From contig NZ_CP061205.1 of assembly GCF_015240255.1 (NCBI RefSeq), positions 2,315,501 through 2,379,500 of the forward strand: a stretch of 64,000 bases of DNA, in the 5' to 3' direction. Of the stretch, positions 19,201-28,218 are shown piece after piece; the first letter of the stretch is position 1; each line of letters begins with the position of its first letter. The stretch comes from Kordiimonas pumila. Lineage in GTDB: Bacteria > Pseudomonadota > Alphaproteobacteria > Sphingomonadales > Kordiimonadaceae. The notes under the pieces are model-generated. The model had not been told where the DNA came from, searched no databases, and saw only the letters and a program-made list of their open reading frames with translations. Position numbers and translations under genes: made by a program.

Positions 19201-19488
19201 ATGGCGACTACATTAACCAGAGCTGATCTGACTGAGTCTGTTTATGAAGAAGTTGGTTTATCCCGTAATGAATCCGCTGACTTGGTTGAAGCTGTTCTTG
19301 ACGAAATTTCTGATTGCCTTGTTGCCGGGGATAATGTGAAAATATCTTCTTTCGGTAGCTTTCTTGTGCGCCAGAAAAATGGCCGCGTAGGGCGTAACCC
19401 TAAGACTGGTGAAGAGGTGCCGATTGACCCTCGCCGTGTTCTTGTCTTTAGGCCGAGCCAGGTGATGAAGGATAAAATCAATTCCTGA
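19201..19488 (+). CDS. ihfA: Integration host factor alpha subunit
   Basis: HU-fold DNA-bending protein that pairs with IhfB and supports sigma-54 promoters, recombination and nucleoid structure. Seen: [20 protein letters not shown], the [24 protein letters not shown] arm with the DNA-intercalating proline region, and the [15 protein letters not shown] end. Of two tandem ATG codons (19198, 19201) the second is 7 bases from AAGGGG. It precedes a MerR gene, the usual ihfA-merR pair. It could assist the sigma-54-type glnB promoter found later in the window. Confidence 0.95.
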   Translation: MATTLTRADLTESVYEEVGLSRNESADLVEAVLDEISDCLVAGDNVKISSFGSFLVRQKNGRVGRNPKTGEEVPIDPRRVLVFRPSQVMKDKINS

Positions 19489-19504
19489 CCTGGAGTATGC
19501 CTGA

Positions 19505-19984
19505 ATGGTTGATGTTGATTCATCTGCTTTACCAAATGACAGGAAAAGCAGAGAAGCCTTCAGAACAATTTCGGAAGTAGCAGAGTATCTGGATTTACCC
19601 CAGCATGTTCTTCGCTTTTGGGAAAGTAAATTTGCACAAATAAAACCCCTTAAACGTGGCGGTAACAGACGCTATTATCGCCCCGATGACGTTGCCCTTT
19701 TAACCTCTATAAAGAAACTGCTCCATTCCGATGGCTACACCATTCGTGGTGTCCAAAAGCTCTTCAAGGCTCAGGGTGTTAAGGCAACTATTGTGCAGGC
19801 AATGGGGGAAGACGACCAAACTACCGCTGCTATAGCGGAAGCTCTACTTACCGAGCAGCAAGCTGATGAAGCTGATATTAGTGAAGAGTTAGTCGATGAT
19901 ATGGGTGTTTCCAGTATGGATAATACATATAAACTGCATGATATTATTGGCCGGTTGAAACTACTGCGCGCAAGTCTCAGCTAG
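19505..19984 (+). CDS. MerR-family transcriptional regulator
   Basis: 159 residues with an N-terminal MerR winged helix: [23 protein letters not shown] followed by [37 protein letters not shown]. The rest is a helical, acidic segment without a metal-binding cysteine set, so the inducer is unknown. This conserved gene follows ihfA in many alphaproteobacteria; its role there is not established to my knowledge. It starts 16 bases after ihfA. Confidence 0.9.
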   Translation: MVDVDSSALPNDRKSREAFRTISEVAEYLDLPQHVLRFWESKFAQIKPLKRGGNRRYYRPDDVALLTSIKKLLHSDGYTIRGVQKLFKAQGVKATIVQAMGEDDQTTAAIAEALLTEQQADEADISEELVDDMGVSSMDNTYKLHDIIGRLKLLRASLS

Positions 19985-20187
19985 CAGGGCAAATTATTTC
20001 CTCTCTTTTGTAGAAAATGTTCGGTTATGTTTAGTGAGTAAGGCACTCAACTAGACTTAATTAAAAAACAGTCACTATTATGAATGTGAAGATATACGCA
20101 TAAGATCAGACAGGCTTTTACCTACTCTGTGGCATTGATAGAATTTACCCTCATTTATGCAAATGATAAAAAAGTGTAAATGCTTGC

Positions 20188-20215
20188 TTGCACGATTAAA
20201 ATGGCAAAGCTATAG
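20188..20215 (+). promoter_or_regulatory. Probable sigma-70 promoter of tRNA-Pro
   Basis: TTGCAC, a 16-base spacer and CTATAG, the alphaproteobacterial housekeeping pattern, 45 bases upstream of the mature tRNA-Pro 5' end. Start site expected near 20222. Confidence 0.5.
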
Positions 20216-20260
20216 TCCGCGCCAACCAGACAGGATGTTTTATGCATCTATTATCTCTGT

Positions 20261-20337
20261 CGGGGAGTAGCGCAGCCTGGTAGCGCACTACACTGGGGGT
20301 GTAGGGGTCGCAGGTTCAAATCCTGTCTCTCCGACCA
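20261..20337 (+). tRNA. tRNA-Pro (anticodon GGG)
   Basis: 77 bases with encoded CCA. Acceptor stem CGGGGAG pairs with CTCTCCG, the anticodon stem CTACA/TGTAG encloses loop CTGGGGG with anticodon GGG, and the T arm contains GGTTCAAATCC. Followed by a terminator. Confidence 0.97.
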
Positions 20338-20344
20338 ATAAAAT

Positions 20345-20376
20345 AAAACCGTTACACTTTGGTGTGACGGTTTTTC
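20345..20376 (+). terminator. Rho-independent terminator after tRNA-Pro
   Basis: CCGTTACAC (20349-20357) and GTGTGACGG (20362-20370) form a 9-bp stem with one G-T pair, followed by TTTTTCTTTT. Confidence 0.88.
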
Positions 20377-20444
20377 TTTTACATGGCTTGGCAGATGCTG
20401 AGAAAATATGGTGATGGCATACCCCGTTTTTGGAAGGTAATCGT

Positions 20445-21254
20445 GTGATTGAAATTTTGATTGATGCTTTTCCCTTGATAGTTGCGGGGGCTGGGGCTGG
20501 GTTTTTGGCGGGGCTTCTTGGTATTGGCGGCGGTATTGTGACGATACCCGCGCTTTTTATTGTGTTTGAAGGCATTGGTATACCAATTGAATGGCGGATG
20601 CACTGTGCGATAGCGACATCACTCACCATCATTATAGCAACGAGTATTTCCAGTGTTCATGCTCATAATAAAAAAGGCGGCGTCGACTGGTCTATTATGA
20701 AAGATTGGTGGTGGCCTATTATGTTGGGAGCGCTAGCAGGTAGCTTCTTTGCAAAAACGCTGAAAACCGAAACACTGGTTTATATATTTGCTGCGTTTGC
20801 CACTTTAGTGGGGCTTAAAATGCTGTTGCCGCTTGATAAAATAAAGCTTGGTGACAAGCTACCCGGTGGAGTTTTTCGTTTTTTAAACCCCGGCATTATC
20901 GGTTTCTTGTCTGCTATTAAAGGGATTGGCGGCGGAAGCTTTTCAGTGCCTTACATGACGCTTTACGGTGTGCCTATTCACCGAGCGGTTGGTACATCTT
21001 CACTTGCTGGTTTGTTTATAAGCACATTTGGCGGTTTAGGGTATTTTATTGAGGGTAGGGATGTTGAAGGCCTGCCGGAAGGCATGGCAGGTTTTATCCA
21101 TATCCCATCTGTGATTGTTGTGGCATCTGTGGCTGTATTTTTTGCGCCGCTGGGGGCAAAAGCAGCTCACGCTATCCCACGAAAAATACTCAGTATCCTC
21201 TTTGGGTCATTTTTGGTTTTGGCAACACTTCGGCTCATACTGACAGTACATTAA
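20445..21254 (+). CDS. TSUP-family (TauE/SafE) membrane permease
   Basis: 269-residue membrane protein with about eight hydrophobic segments. The two family repeats are seen: [21 protein letters not shown] near the N-terminus and [20 protein letters not shown] in the second half. Family members move sulfite, sulfoacetate or related anions out of the cell; the substrate cannot be told here. GTG at 20445 is chosen as the start because GGAAGG lies 7 bases upstream; a TTG at 20430 has no ribosome site. It is convergent with the SDR gene (stop codons 3 bases apart). Confidence 0.9.
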   Translation: MIEILIDAFPLIVAGAGAGFLAGLLGIGGGIVTIPALFIVFEGIGIPIEWRMHCAIATSLTIIIATSISSVHAHNKKGGVDWSIMKDWWWPIMLGALAGSFFAKTLKTETLVYIFAAFATLVGLKMLLPLDKIKLGDKLPGGVFRFLNPGIIGFLSAIKGIGGGSFSVPYMTLYGVPIHRAVGTSSLAGLFISTFGGLGYFIEGRDVEGLPEGMAGFIHIPSVIVVASVAVFFAPLGAKAAHAIPRKILSILFGSFLVLATLRLILTVH

Positions 21255-21257
21255 ATT

Positions 21258-21995
21258 TTACGAACGCTTAATGCCAGCCCAGTCATAAAACTTTATAATA
21301 GCACCGGTTTCAGTGTAGCTATCAGACGCTAATTCCAGAAACAGGGGGGCAATATCATCTGGTGTTGGAAGAGATGAAGGATCTTCACCGGGCACTGCTT
21401 TTGACCGCATATGTGTGCGAATTGGGCCAGGGTCTATCAGGTTTACCTTAAGGGGAGTATTACATGTTTCTTTTGCATAGGTCTGCACAAGTGCATCAAG
21501 GGCGGCTTTGGTAACTGCATAGCCACCCCAGTAAGCCTTTGCACTATGCGCGGCTCCTGATGTTACAAAAATTGCCCGTCCCTGTTCTGCAAGCTTTAAA
21601 AGCGGATCCATAGACCTGATAAGCCGCCAGTTAGCTGTGAGGTTAATGTCAAGCAGTTCCGACCAATCTTTAGGCGCCATATGCCCAAGCGGCGTAATAG
21701 GGCCTAATATGGCGGCATTAGCAACGAGAATGTCAAGCTTACCCCAGCGTTCATAGATGGCGCCGCCTAGACGGTCAATAGCATCACTGTCTCGCAGGTC
21801 AAAGGGGGTGATAGTGCAGTTCCTACCAAGCTTTGTGATCTCATCATCAAGTTGCTCAAGCGCGCCTTGTGAACGGTTTCTGGCAACAGCAATAATATCT
21901 GCGCCTTCTTCAGCTAGCCTTAAAGCAACAGCCCGGCCAATACCGCGGGATGCCCCAGTTACAAGGGCAAGCTTGCCTTTCAGTTTACCTGCCAT
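21258..21995 (-). CDS. Short-chain dehydrogenase/reductase
   Basis: Classical SDR of 245 residues. NAD(P)-binding TGASRGIG at 14-21, the NAA motif, and the catalytic Ser-Tyr-Lys set in TSGAAHSAKAYWGGYAVTKAALDAL are all present, so it should be an active oxidoreductase. Substrate unknown; the resemblance is to SDRs that lie next to purF in alphaproteobacteria. It is only 2 bases downstream of purF and is the last gene of that operon. Confidence 0.93.
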   Translation of the reverse strand: MAGKLKGKLALVTGASRGIGRAVALRLAEEGADIIAVARNRSQGALEQLDDEITKLGRNCTITPFDLRDSDAIDRLGGAIYERWGKLDILVANAAILGPITPLGHMAPKDWSELLDINLTANWRLIRSMDPLLKLAEQGRAIFVTSGAAHSAKAYWGGYAVTKAALDALVQTYAKETCNTPLKVNLIDPGPIRTHMRSKAVPGEDPSSLPTPDDIAPLFLELASDSYTETGAIIKFYDWAGIKRS

Positions 21996-21997
21996 CC

Positions 21998-23476
21998 TTA
22001 AGCCCCAGAGTTAGCAATCATATCAAGCTGGCGCTCGTTCTGATCTTGTGCTGATTGGTCTGTAAGGAATGTGGGGTAATCACCAGTGAAGCAAGCATCA
22101 CAGTAAGCAGGGGCTTTGTTATCACGGCCTTTAGGCTGGTTCACTGCGCGGTAAAGGCCATCAATGGTCAGGAAAGCCAGTGAGTCTGCATTAATATAGT
22201 CGCGCATGGCTTCAAGATCCATACGAGCTGCCAGCAATTTACCGCGTTCAGGTGTGTCCACGCCGTAAAAACAGCTGTGAGCTGTTGGCGGTGATGCAAT
22301 GCGCATGTGAACTTCCGTTGCGCCAGCTTCGCGCATCATGTTTACAATTTTCAAGGATGTTGTGCCACGCACAATCGAATCGTCAACCAGAATGATTCGT
22401 TTACCTTTAATGTGCCAGCGGTTTGCATTGTGCTTCAATTTAACACCAAAGTGCCTGATCTGGTCGCTTGGCTCGATAAACGTGCGGCCAACATAGTGAT
22501 TGCGAATGATACCAAGCTCAAAAGGAATGCCGGATTCTTGTGCATAGCCAATCGCGGCAGGTGTGCCCGAATCAGGTACTGGTATAACAAGATCTGCATC
22601 GACATGTTTTTCGCGAGCAAGTTCTGCGCCAATACGTTTCCGAACTTCGTAAACGCTCATGCTGTTCATGTAGCTGTCAGGGCGAGCAAAATAAACATGT
22701 TCAAAAATACAGGGGCGTGGTTTTTCCTCTGGAAATGGTTTCACCGAGTGCATGCCTGTATCCGAAATAACGATCAATTCACCGGGTTCAATGTCCCGTA
22801 CATATTCAGCACCAATAATGTCTAGTGCGCATGTTTCAGAGCAAAGGATATAGCTCTTTTCCAATTGGCCCAACACCAAAGGTCTAACACCAAGTGGATC
22901 ACGGAAGCCAATAAGGCCTTCACGAGTAAGCGATACAAGAGCGTAAGCACCTTCAAGTTGGCCTACAGCATCCACATAGCGGTCCATCAATGTGCGGTAT
23001 TTACTGGTTGCAATTAAATGCAAAATAACTTCGGTATCACTTGTTGACTGGAAAATAGAGCCACGCTGAACAAGTGATTTTCTGAGGTGAGCTGCGTTGG
23101 TAATATTGCCATTATGGGCAATAGCAAAGCCGCCTGATGCAAATTCGGCAAATAACGGCTGACAGTTCCTAAGAACGGTATCACCTGTTGTGGAATAGCG
23201 CACATGGCCAATGGCTGCATTGCCCGGCAAGCTATCTATCACATCTTGGCTTGTAAAGTTATCAGCAACTTGCCCAAGCACACGCTTTGTAAAAAATTCG
23301 TCGCCTTTGAGGGCTGTGATGCCCGCTGCTTCCTGTCCCCGGTGCTGCAGGGCATGAAGCCCTAGGGCACAGTGTGCCGATGCATCCGGTGTACCAAAAA
23401 TGCCGAAAACGCCGCACTCTTCGTGCAGCTTGTCATCGTCAAATGGATTGGTGGAGAGGGGGAGCTTGTCTGCCAT
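21998..23476 (-). CDS. purF: Amidophosphoribosyltransferase
   Basis: Transfers glutamine-derived ammonia to PRPP, the first committed step of purine synthesis. A 20-residue propeptide precedes the nucleophile C21 (EECGVFGIFG), as in the Bacillus-type, Fe-S-containing class; the C-terminal CDAC pair in PAYCDACFTGDYP supports that. The PRPP loop VDDSIVRGTT is intact. 492 residues is normal. AGGA lies upstream of the ATG. Downstream of cvpA with a 120-base gap, upstream of the SDR. Confidence 0.96.
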   Translation of the reverse strand: MADKLPLSTNPFDDDKLHEECGVFGIFGTPDASAHCALGLHALQHRGQEAAGITALKGDEFFTKRVLGQVADNFTSQDVIDSLPGNAAIGHVRYSTTGDTVLRNCQPLFAEFASGGFAIAHNGNITNAAHLRKSLVQRGSIFQSTSDTEVILHLIATSKYRTLMDRYVDAVGQLEGAYALVSLTREGLIGFRDPLGVRPLVLGQLEKSYILCSETCALDIIGAEYVRDIEPGELIVISDTGMHSVKPFPEEKPRPCIFEHVYFARPDSYMNSMSVYEVRKRIGAELAREKHVDADLVIPVPDSGTPAAIGYAQESGIPFELGIIRNHYVGRTFIEPSDQIRHFGVKLKHNANRWHIKGKRIILVDDSIVRGTTSLKIVNMMREAGATEVHMRIASPPTAHSCFYGVDTPERGKLLAARMDLEAMRDYINADSLAFLTIDGLYRAVNQPKGRDNKAPAYCDACFTGDYPTFLTDQSAQDQNERQLDMIANSGA

Positions 23477-23596
23477 ATTAATTCAGTCCTGCTGTTACCT
23501 TCGTCCACGGAGTGGCCCGCTGCCCCACCGTATATAGCCTTGATGCCTGTCTGAAAAGCGCGATTTTGATTATTTGCAGATTTATTTCAAAAGCCA

Positions 23597-24271
23597 TCAG
23601 GAACCGCTCTTGGATTTCTTAACGTCATCCGTAACCTGATTTATCAGGTCATCTAGCTTTTCCTGATTTTGTTCTATGTACTTAGCAGCCTGTTTTTCAA
23701 GTTCTTCTTCGATAAACTGGCTTGGTACAGCATCAGCTGCTTTTTGCAGATATTCGCTGCCAACATCTTTGGGATCGCGGCCTAAAGCTTCTGACGCGTA
23801 GCCTTCAAGCATTTCCGCCCCCCACGCAACGAGCGGTTTTAGCCGGGCTTCCTGCATCCAGTCAGGTTGTTCTTTACCGGGGAAAAGTTTAACAAAGCCA
23901 AAATAAAGCAGGGAAACAATGACCATGCCGCGCAGTAAGCCAAATAAGGCACCAAGCGAACGGTCAAGAAAACCAGCAGGACCATTTTTGATCATACCGC
24001 CGATAAAGCCCGCCAGTTGCTTTAAAATAAAAAGTGAAACAAAGAACACAACAAGCAGGGTAATAATATCAGCAAGTTCATTGGGTGATATAAGGTCACG
24101 GCCATAAGGTTGAACAGCCGTGAAACCAAACACTACAGCGAGAATGGCCCCAACCCATGCTGCCAAACTAAGAGCAACAGTGGCAAAGCCTTTGCCAAAG
24201 GCAAGGAGGGTTGAAAGTGCCACAATAATCAGCACGCCAATATCAAATGCTGTTAGACTTCCTGCATCCAT
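23597..24271 (-). CDS. cvpA: CvpA-family inner membrane protein
   Basis: Membrane protein of the CvpA family (colicin V production; later linked to bile and envelope stress tolerance). Four hydrophobic segments span residues about 8-130, with the SLGALFGLLRGMVIVSLLYF region typical of the family, then an acidic, helical cytoplasmic tail to residue 224. ATG at 24271 is preferred because the next upstream start (GTG at 24331) adds 20 hydrophilic residues not expected in CvpA. The radA-cvpA-purF order is common in alphaproteobacteria. Confidence 0.9.
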   Translation of the reverse strand: MDAGSLTAFDIGVLIIVALSTLLAFGKGFATVALSLAAWVGAILAVVFGFTAVQPYGRDLISPNELADIITLLVVFFVSLFILKQLAGFIGGMIKNGPAGFLDRSLGALFGLLRGMVIVSLLYFGFVKLFPGKEQPDWMQEARLKPLVAWGAEMLEGYASEALGRDPKDVGSEYLQKAADAVPSQFIEEELEKQAAKYIEQNQEKLDDLINQVTDDVKKSKSGS

Positions 24272-24339
24272 TTTTAGGTATCCCGGTTTAGTGTTTTTAT
24301 CTATATAAGCGCTATTACGGTGTGTTTCCACTACCTATA

Positions 24340-25716
24340 TTAGTTAATGCCTTCAGGAAAAAAGTGAGCAACCAGATCGCTAACGCGTGCGAGGGTCTGC
24401 TGTTCGATGCCTATGTCCTTGTCTGTCTTTTTTTGTGAAGGTGGGGTCATCGCTTTTACAAAGCCAAGTTTTGCGGCCTCTTTCAGGCGTGCTTCTGTTT
24501 GGGCAACACTTCTAATATCACCAGATAGGCTTAGTTCGCCAAAGACCACCGTTTCATCAGGCAGAGGGATTTGAGAAAGGCTTGAAACAAGGGCGGCGGC
24601 AACAGCAATATCGGCTGCGGGCTCTGATATTTTAAGCCCGCCTGCCACATTAAGATATACGTCACAGCCTGCAAGACCAAGGCCTGCGCGGGCATCAAGC
24701 ACTGCAAGAACCATGGCTAACCTACCACTATCCCAGCCTACAACTGCGCGGCGTGGGTTAGCGGCACTGGATCGTGCAACAAGGGCCTGTATTTCAACAA
24801 GAACTGGGCGTGTTCCTTCAATGCCAGCAAAAACGGCACTGCCGGGTTCACGGGCGTTATGGCCTGCAAGGAAGAGGGCAGAGGGATTTGGCACTTCCTC
24901 AAGGCCAATGCCGGTCATTTCAAAAACGCCGATTTCATCTGTGCCGCCAAAACGGTTTTTGACAGCCCGTAAAATCCTGAATTGATGGCCCCTATCGCCT
25001 TCAAAATAAAGCACAGTATCAACCATATGTTCAAGAACACGAGGCCCGGCAATCTGGCCGTCTTTTGTAACATGACCAACAAGCAAAACAATAGTGCCGC
25101 GCCGTTTGGCATAGCTGATCAATTCATGAGCACATACACGAACCTGACTAACTGTGCCGGGGGCAGATTCAACATGGTCCGCATAGAGGGTTTGAATAGA
25201 ATCAATAACCACGGCTTTGGGTGGCTTGCTGCTATCTAGTGTTGTCAGGATATCGCGTAGGCTGGTTTCACAGCCAAGCTTTAAGGGAGCACCTCTGAGG
25301 CCGAGCCTGTTTGCCCGCATTTGTACTTGTGCGGTCGCTTCTTCCCCTGAGAAGTAAACACAGTCTTCGCCTTTTAAGGCTAGTGCGCCCATTGCCTGCA
25401 GTAAAAGGGTTGATTTCCCTATGCCCGGATCGCCGCCAATTAGAATGGCACTACCGGGTACCAAGCCACCACCCAAAGCGCGGTCAAGTTCGCTAATACC
25501 TGTCATGAGGCGCGGAGCATCCGGTATTGGTTCATCAAGGGATACAAGGGCGACAGTTTGGCCTTTTTTGCCGCTAAGGCCTTTTGGGGCGCCTGAAACA
25601 ACGGCATCTTCAAGAGAGATGGTATTCCATTCGTTGCATTCTTCACATTTGCCCTGCCAGCGGCGATATGCAGTACCGCAATTGTTGCAAACGTAGGATT
25701 TAGGGGGCTTAGCCAT
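24340..25716 (-). CDS. radA: DNA repair protein RadA
   Basis: RecA-like ATPase that processes recombination intermediates by branch migration. N-terminal zinc finger with C10, C13, C24, C27; Walker A GGDPGIGKST at 94-103; the RadA signature KNRFGGTDEIGVFEM; and a C-terminal Lon-protease-like domain lacking proteolytic residues (DVYLNVAGGLKISEPAADIA). 458 residues is usual. Its start overlaps the mlaF stop by one base, so translation is coupled. Confidence 0.97.
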   Translation of the reverse strand: MAKPPKSYVCNNCGTAYRRWQGKCEECNEWNTISLEDAVVSGAPKGLSGKKGQTVALVSLDEPIPDAPRLMTGISELDRALGGGLVPGSAILIGGDPGIGKSTLLLQAMGALALKGEDCVYFSGEEATAQVQMRANRLGLRGAPLKLGCETSLRDILTTLDSSKPPKAVVIDSIQTLYADHVESAPGTVSQVRVCAHELISYAKRRGTIVLLVGHVTKDGQIAGPRVLEHMVDTVLYFEGDRGHQFRILRAVKNRFGGTDEIGVFEMTGIGLEEVPNPSALFLAGHNAREPGSAVFAGIEGTRPVLVEIQALVARSSAANPRRAVVGWDSGRLAMVLAVLDARAGLGLAGCDVYLNVAGGLKISEPAADIAVAAALVSSLSQIPLPDETVVFGELSLSGDIRSVAQTEARLKEAAKLGFVKAMTPPSQKKTDKDIGIEQQTLARVSDLVAHFFPEGIN

Positions 25717-26492
25717 CAGTTTTTCAACAGCTCCATTTGAATGGGACCTGTCGCACTTCCTGATATGAACTGGGTAACATAGTCATTTCCTGAGCGGTCA
25801 ATATCCGCTTTTGGGCCTTCCCAAATAATTTTACCCTGATACAACATGGCAATTCGATCAGCAATTTTGCGTGCACTTGCCATGTCGTGGGTGATTGACA
25901 GTGTTGTTGCCCCTAAATCCTGCACACACTCTACAATCAAATCATTGATAACATCTGCCATGATCGGGTCTAGGCCGGTTGTGGGCTCATCAAAAAAGAT
26001 TATTTCCGGTTCTGCGGCTATGGCACGGGCAAGACCAACACGCTTTTGCATGCCGCCAGAAAGCTCGGAAGGGGAAAGCAGCCCCACATCGGGCGATAAG
26101 CCTACGCGGCGCAATTTCTCGGTAGCGATTTCCCGTGCATCTTTTTTGTTCATGCCTTGCCCTTGGATCAAACCAAAAGCAACATTTTGCCAAACGGGCA
26201 AGCTATCAAAAAGGGCAGCACCCTGAAAAAGCATACCAAACTTTTGTAAAAGCGCTTTACGGTCGCGGCTACCAAGTTTGGTGGCATCTTGCCCATCAAC
26301 TGTAATAACACCGCTATCAGGCTTCAAAAGGCCTAAGATGCACTTAAGCGTAACGGATTTTCCAGTACCAGAGCCTCCAATGATGACAAGGGATTGGCCT
26401 TTAGGAATTGAGAGATCAACTCCATTTAATACGGTTTTAGAACCGAAAGATTTTTGAACGTCAGATAGTTCTATCATTGGGGTGGAAGTCAT
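25716..26492 (-). CDS. mlaF: ABC transporter ATP-binding protein, MlaF-like
   Basis: ATPase of an Mla-type phospholipid transporter that maintains outer-membrane lipid asymmetry. Walker A GGSGTGKS at 39-46, signature LSGGMQKRVGLARAIA, Walker B IIFFDEPTTGLDP and the switch histidine in LSITHDMAS are all intact. It overlaps the permease gene by 4 bases (ATGA) and radA by one. The substrate-binding mlaD partner is not in this cluster. Confidence 0.93.
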   Translation of the reverse strand: MTSTPMIELSDVQKSFGSKTVLNGVDLSIPKGQSLVIIGGSGTGKSVTLKCILGLLKPDSGVITVDGQDATKLGSRDRKALLQKFGMLFQGAALFDSLPVWQNVAFGLIQGQGMNKKDAREIATEKLRRVGLSPDVGLLSPSELSGGMQKRVGLARAIAAEPEIIFFDEPTTGLDPIMADVINDLIVECVQDLGATTLSITHDMASARKIADRIAMLYQGKIIWEGPKADIDRSGNDYVTQFISGSATGPIQMELLKN

Positions 26493-27304
26493 GCTTTACC
26501 CCCAAATACAATCACGGTGATAATCAGGTTTGCCATCAAGATAGCAATGAAGGCTGATACGACAGCGTTTGTTGTTGCTTTCCCTACACCTTGGGCACCA
26601 CCACTACTGTTATAGCCATGATAGCTGCCCATCAGTGCAATGAAAAAGCCAAAAACAGCAGCTTTAACCAGAGACGAAACAATATCGGTTTGTTCCAGAA
26701 AGTCAGCTGTAACTTGCAAATAGGTAGAGCCGTTGAGGCCTAGCCGTTCTGTGCCAATGAGAAAACCGCCCAGTACGCCAATAATATTAGCGACCAACAC
26801 TAAAAGCGGTAGTGTAAGGACAGATGCTAAAAGGCGTGGTGCTACCAGATATTTAAAAGGATCGGTTGAAAGTGTGTAAAGAGCGTCTATTTGCTCGGTA
26901 ACACGCATGGTGCCAAGTTCTGCTGCCATCGCACTAGAAACACGGCCTGCCACCATAAGGCCGCCAAGAACAGGCCCTAGTTCCCGAACAATTGCGATTA
27001 CAACAACGCCCGGCACTACCGATTCTGCATTAAATCTGCTGCCACCTACAAATATCTGCTGGGCAAGGGCGGCACCAGTAAAGAGGGCGGTTAGACCAAC
27101 AACAGGCAAACTATTGTAGCCAATGAGCCACATTTGCTGGGCAATAAGGCGCCAGTATATAGGTGGGCTTACAAGGTGCCGTAGGGCGTGACCCGCAAAA
27201 AGAGCTAACCTACCTATCTCGGCAAGAGCAGCCAGAAATACCCGGCCTGTAATAGCAAGAGGATTATACACAAAAAATGCCTGTTTGTTTCCTATATGTT
27301 CCAT
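26489..27304 (-). CDS. mlaE: ABC transporter permease, MlaE-like
   Basis: Permease of the MlaFEDB phospholipid transporter. 271 residues with about five membrane segments. Family signatures are the RELGPVLGGLMVAGRVSSAMAAELGTM stretch with the EQIDAL motif, and the C-terminal GSYHGYNSSGGAQGVGKATT segment. Typical length. Coupled to mlaF by a 4-base overlap. The enoyl-CoA hydratase gene lies 49 bases upstream on the same strand. Confidence 0.93.
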   Translation of the reverse strand: MEHIGNKQAFFVYNPLAITGRVFLAALAEIGRLALFAGHALRHLVSPPIYWRLIAQQMWLIGYNSLPVVGLTALFTGAALAQQIFVGGSRFNAESVVPGVVVIAIVRELGPVLGGLMVAGRVSSAMAAELGTMRVTEQIDALYTLSTDPFKYLVAPRLLASVLTLPLLVLVANIIGVLGGFLIGTERLGLNGSTYLQVTADFLEQTDIVSSLVKAAVFGFFIALMGSYHGYNSSGGAQGVGKATTNAVVSAFIAILMANLIITVIVFGGKA

Positions 27305-27353
27305 CAGTTAAACACACTGACAGGCCCTGTTTGTCAACATAAAAAGTGTCAAT

Positions 27354-28139
27354 TTATTGACCGCTGAAATGTGGCACCCTTTTTTGGGCGAAAGCTGTCA
27401 CCCCTTCAACACAATCTTTTGTTTGGCTGGAGGTGCGCTGTATGAGAGCTTCCAGCTGTAGTTGCTCGCTATAACTGTTTCTCCAGCTTTCCTTCAAAAG
27501 GGTACGAATACCTGCAAGCGCAATACTTGGGCCACATGCCAGCTTTTGTGCAGTATCCAAAGCCTCTGTCATAAGGTTTTCGGCAGATACTACTTTATGG
27601 ACCATACCCCAATCATAGGCCGTTTGTGCGGGAAGCTGCTCTCCCAGCATCATCATGGCTTTTGCGCGGGCTTCGCCAATAAGGCGGGGTAAAATATAGC
27701 TACTACCAGCGTCAGGTACGAGGCCTATTTTCACAAAAGCTTGCAAAAATTCTGCTGATTCTGAGGCAAACACAATATCAGCAGAAAGGGCAATGCTCAT
27801 ACCAGCTCCTGCCGCGATGCCATTAACGGCGGTAACAACAGGGATATCAAGCGCCATTAGCTCCTGTAAAAAGGGATGGAAGGTATCTATTAAGTCACTG
27901 CCCGCATCTTTGTTTTCAGGTGTTTCTATCAGGTCCGCGCCTGCACAGAAACCACGGCCAGTGCCAGTTATCAGCAAGCCTCTGATGCCTGAGTGTTTAG
28001 CACCTACATGCCGGATGGCTTCTAGCAGCTCAAGCTTCATTGTTGCATTAAGGGCATTTAGGCATTCCGGCCTGTTTAAAGCAATAATAGCCAGATTATT
28101 CGTTTTCTCGAATGTAATAGCCTTGAAATTTGTCATCAT
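27354..28139 (-). CDS. Enoyl-CoA hydratase/isomerase, PaaG-like
   Basis: Crotonase-fold enzyme of 261 residues acting on a CoA thioester. The oxyanion-hole segments are GRGFCAGADL and NGIAAGAGMSIALSADIVFA. The segment FLQAFVKIGLVPDAGSSYILPRLIG, with Asp in place of the usual hydratase Glu, matches PaaG, the ring-oxepin isomerase of phenylacetate degradation, so an isomerase role is as likely as hydration. No other paa gene is in the window. Two tandem ATGs (28139, 28136) could start it. Confidence 0.88.
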   Translation of the reverse strand: MMTNFKAITFEKTNNLAIIALNRPECLNALNATMKLELLEAIRHVGAKHSGIRGLLITGTGRGFCAGADLIETPENKDAGSDLIDTFHPFLQELMALDIPVVTAVNGIAAGAGMSIALSADIVFASESAEFLQAFVKIGLVPDAGSSYILPRLIGEARAKAMMMLGEQLPAQTAYDWGMVHKVVSAENLMTEALDTAQKLACGPSIALAGIRTLLKESWRNSYSEQLQLEALIQRTSSQTKDCVEGVTAFAQKRVPHFSGQ

Positions 28140-28218
28140 AACCTACCTGTCTGAGCTTGCCGTTCAGGTACATGAGACTAGAGCAAAGTTGAGTGCAAGC
28201 AAGGCTGGCACAGCGTAA

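Noticed and set aside
24272-24331. Upstream GTG start adding 20 residues to CvpA
   Set aside because: The extension is hydrophilic, the spacing to a ribosome site is poor, and family members start near MDAGSLTAFD.
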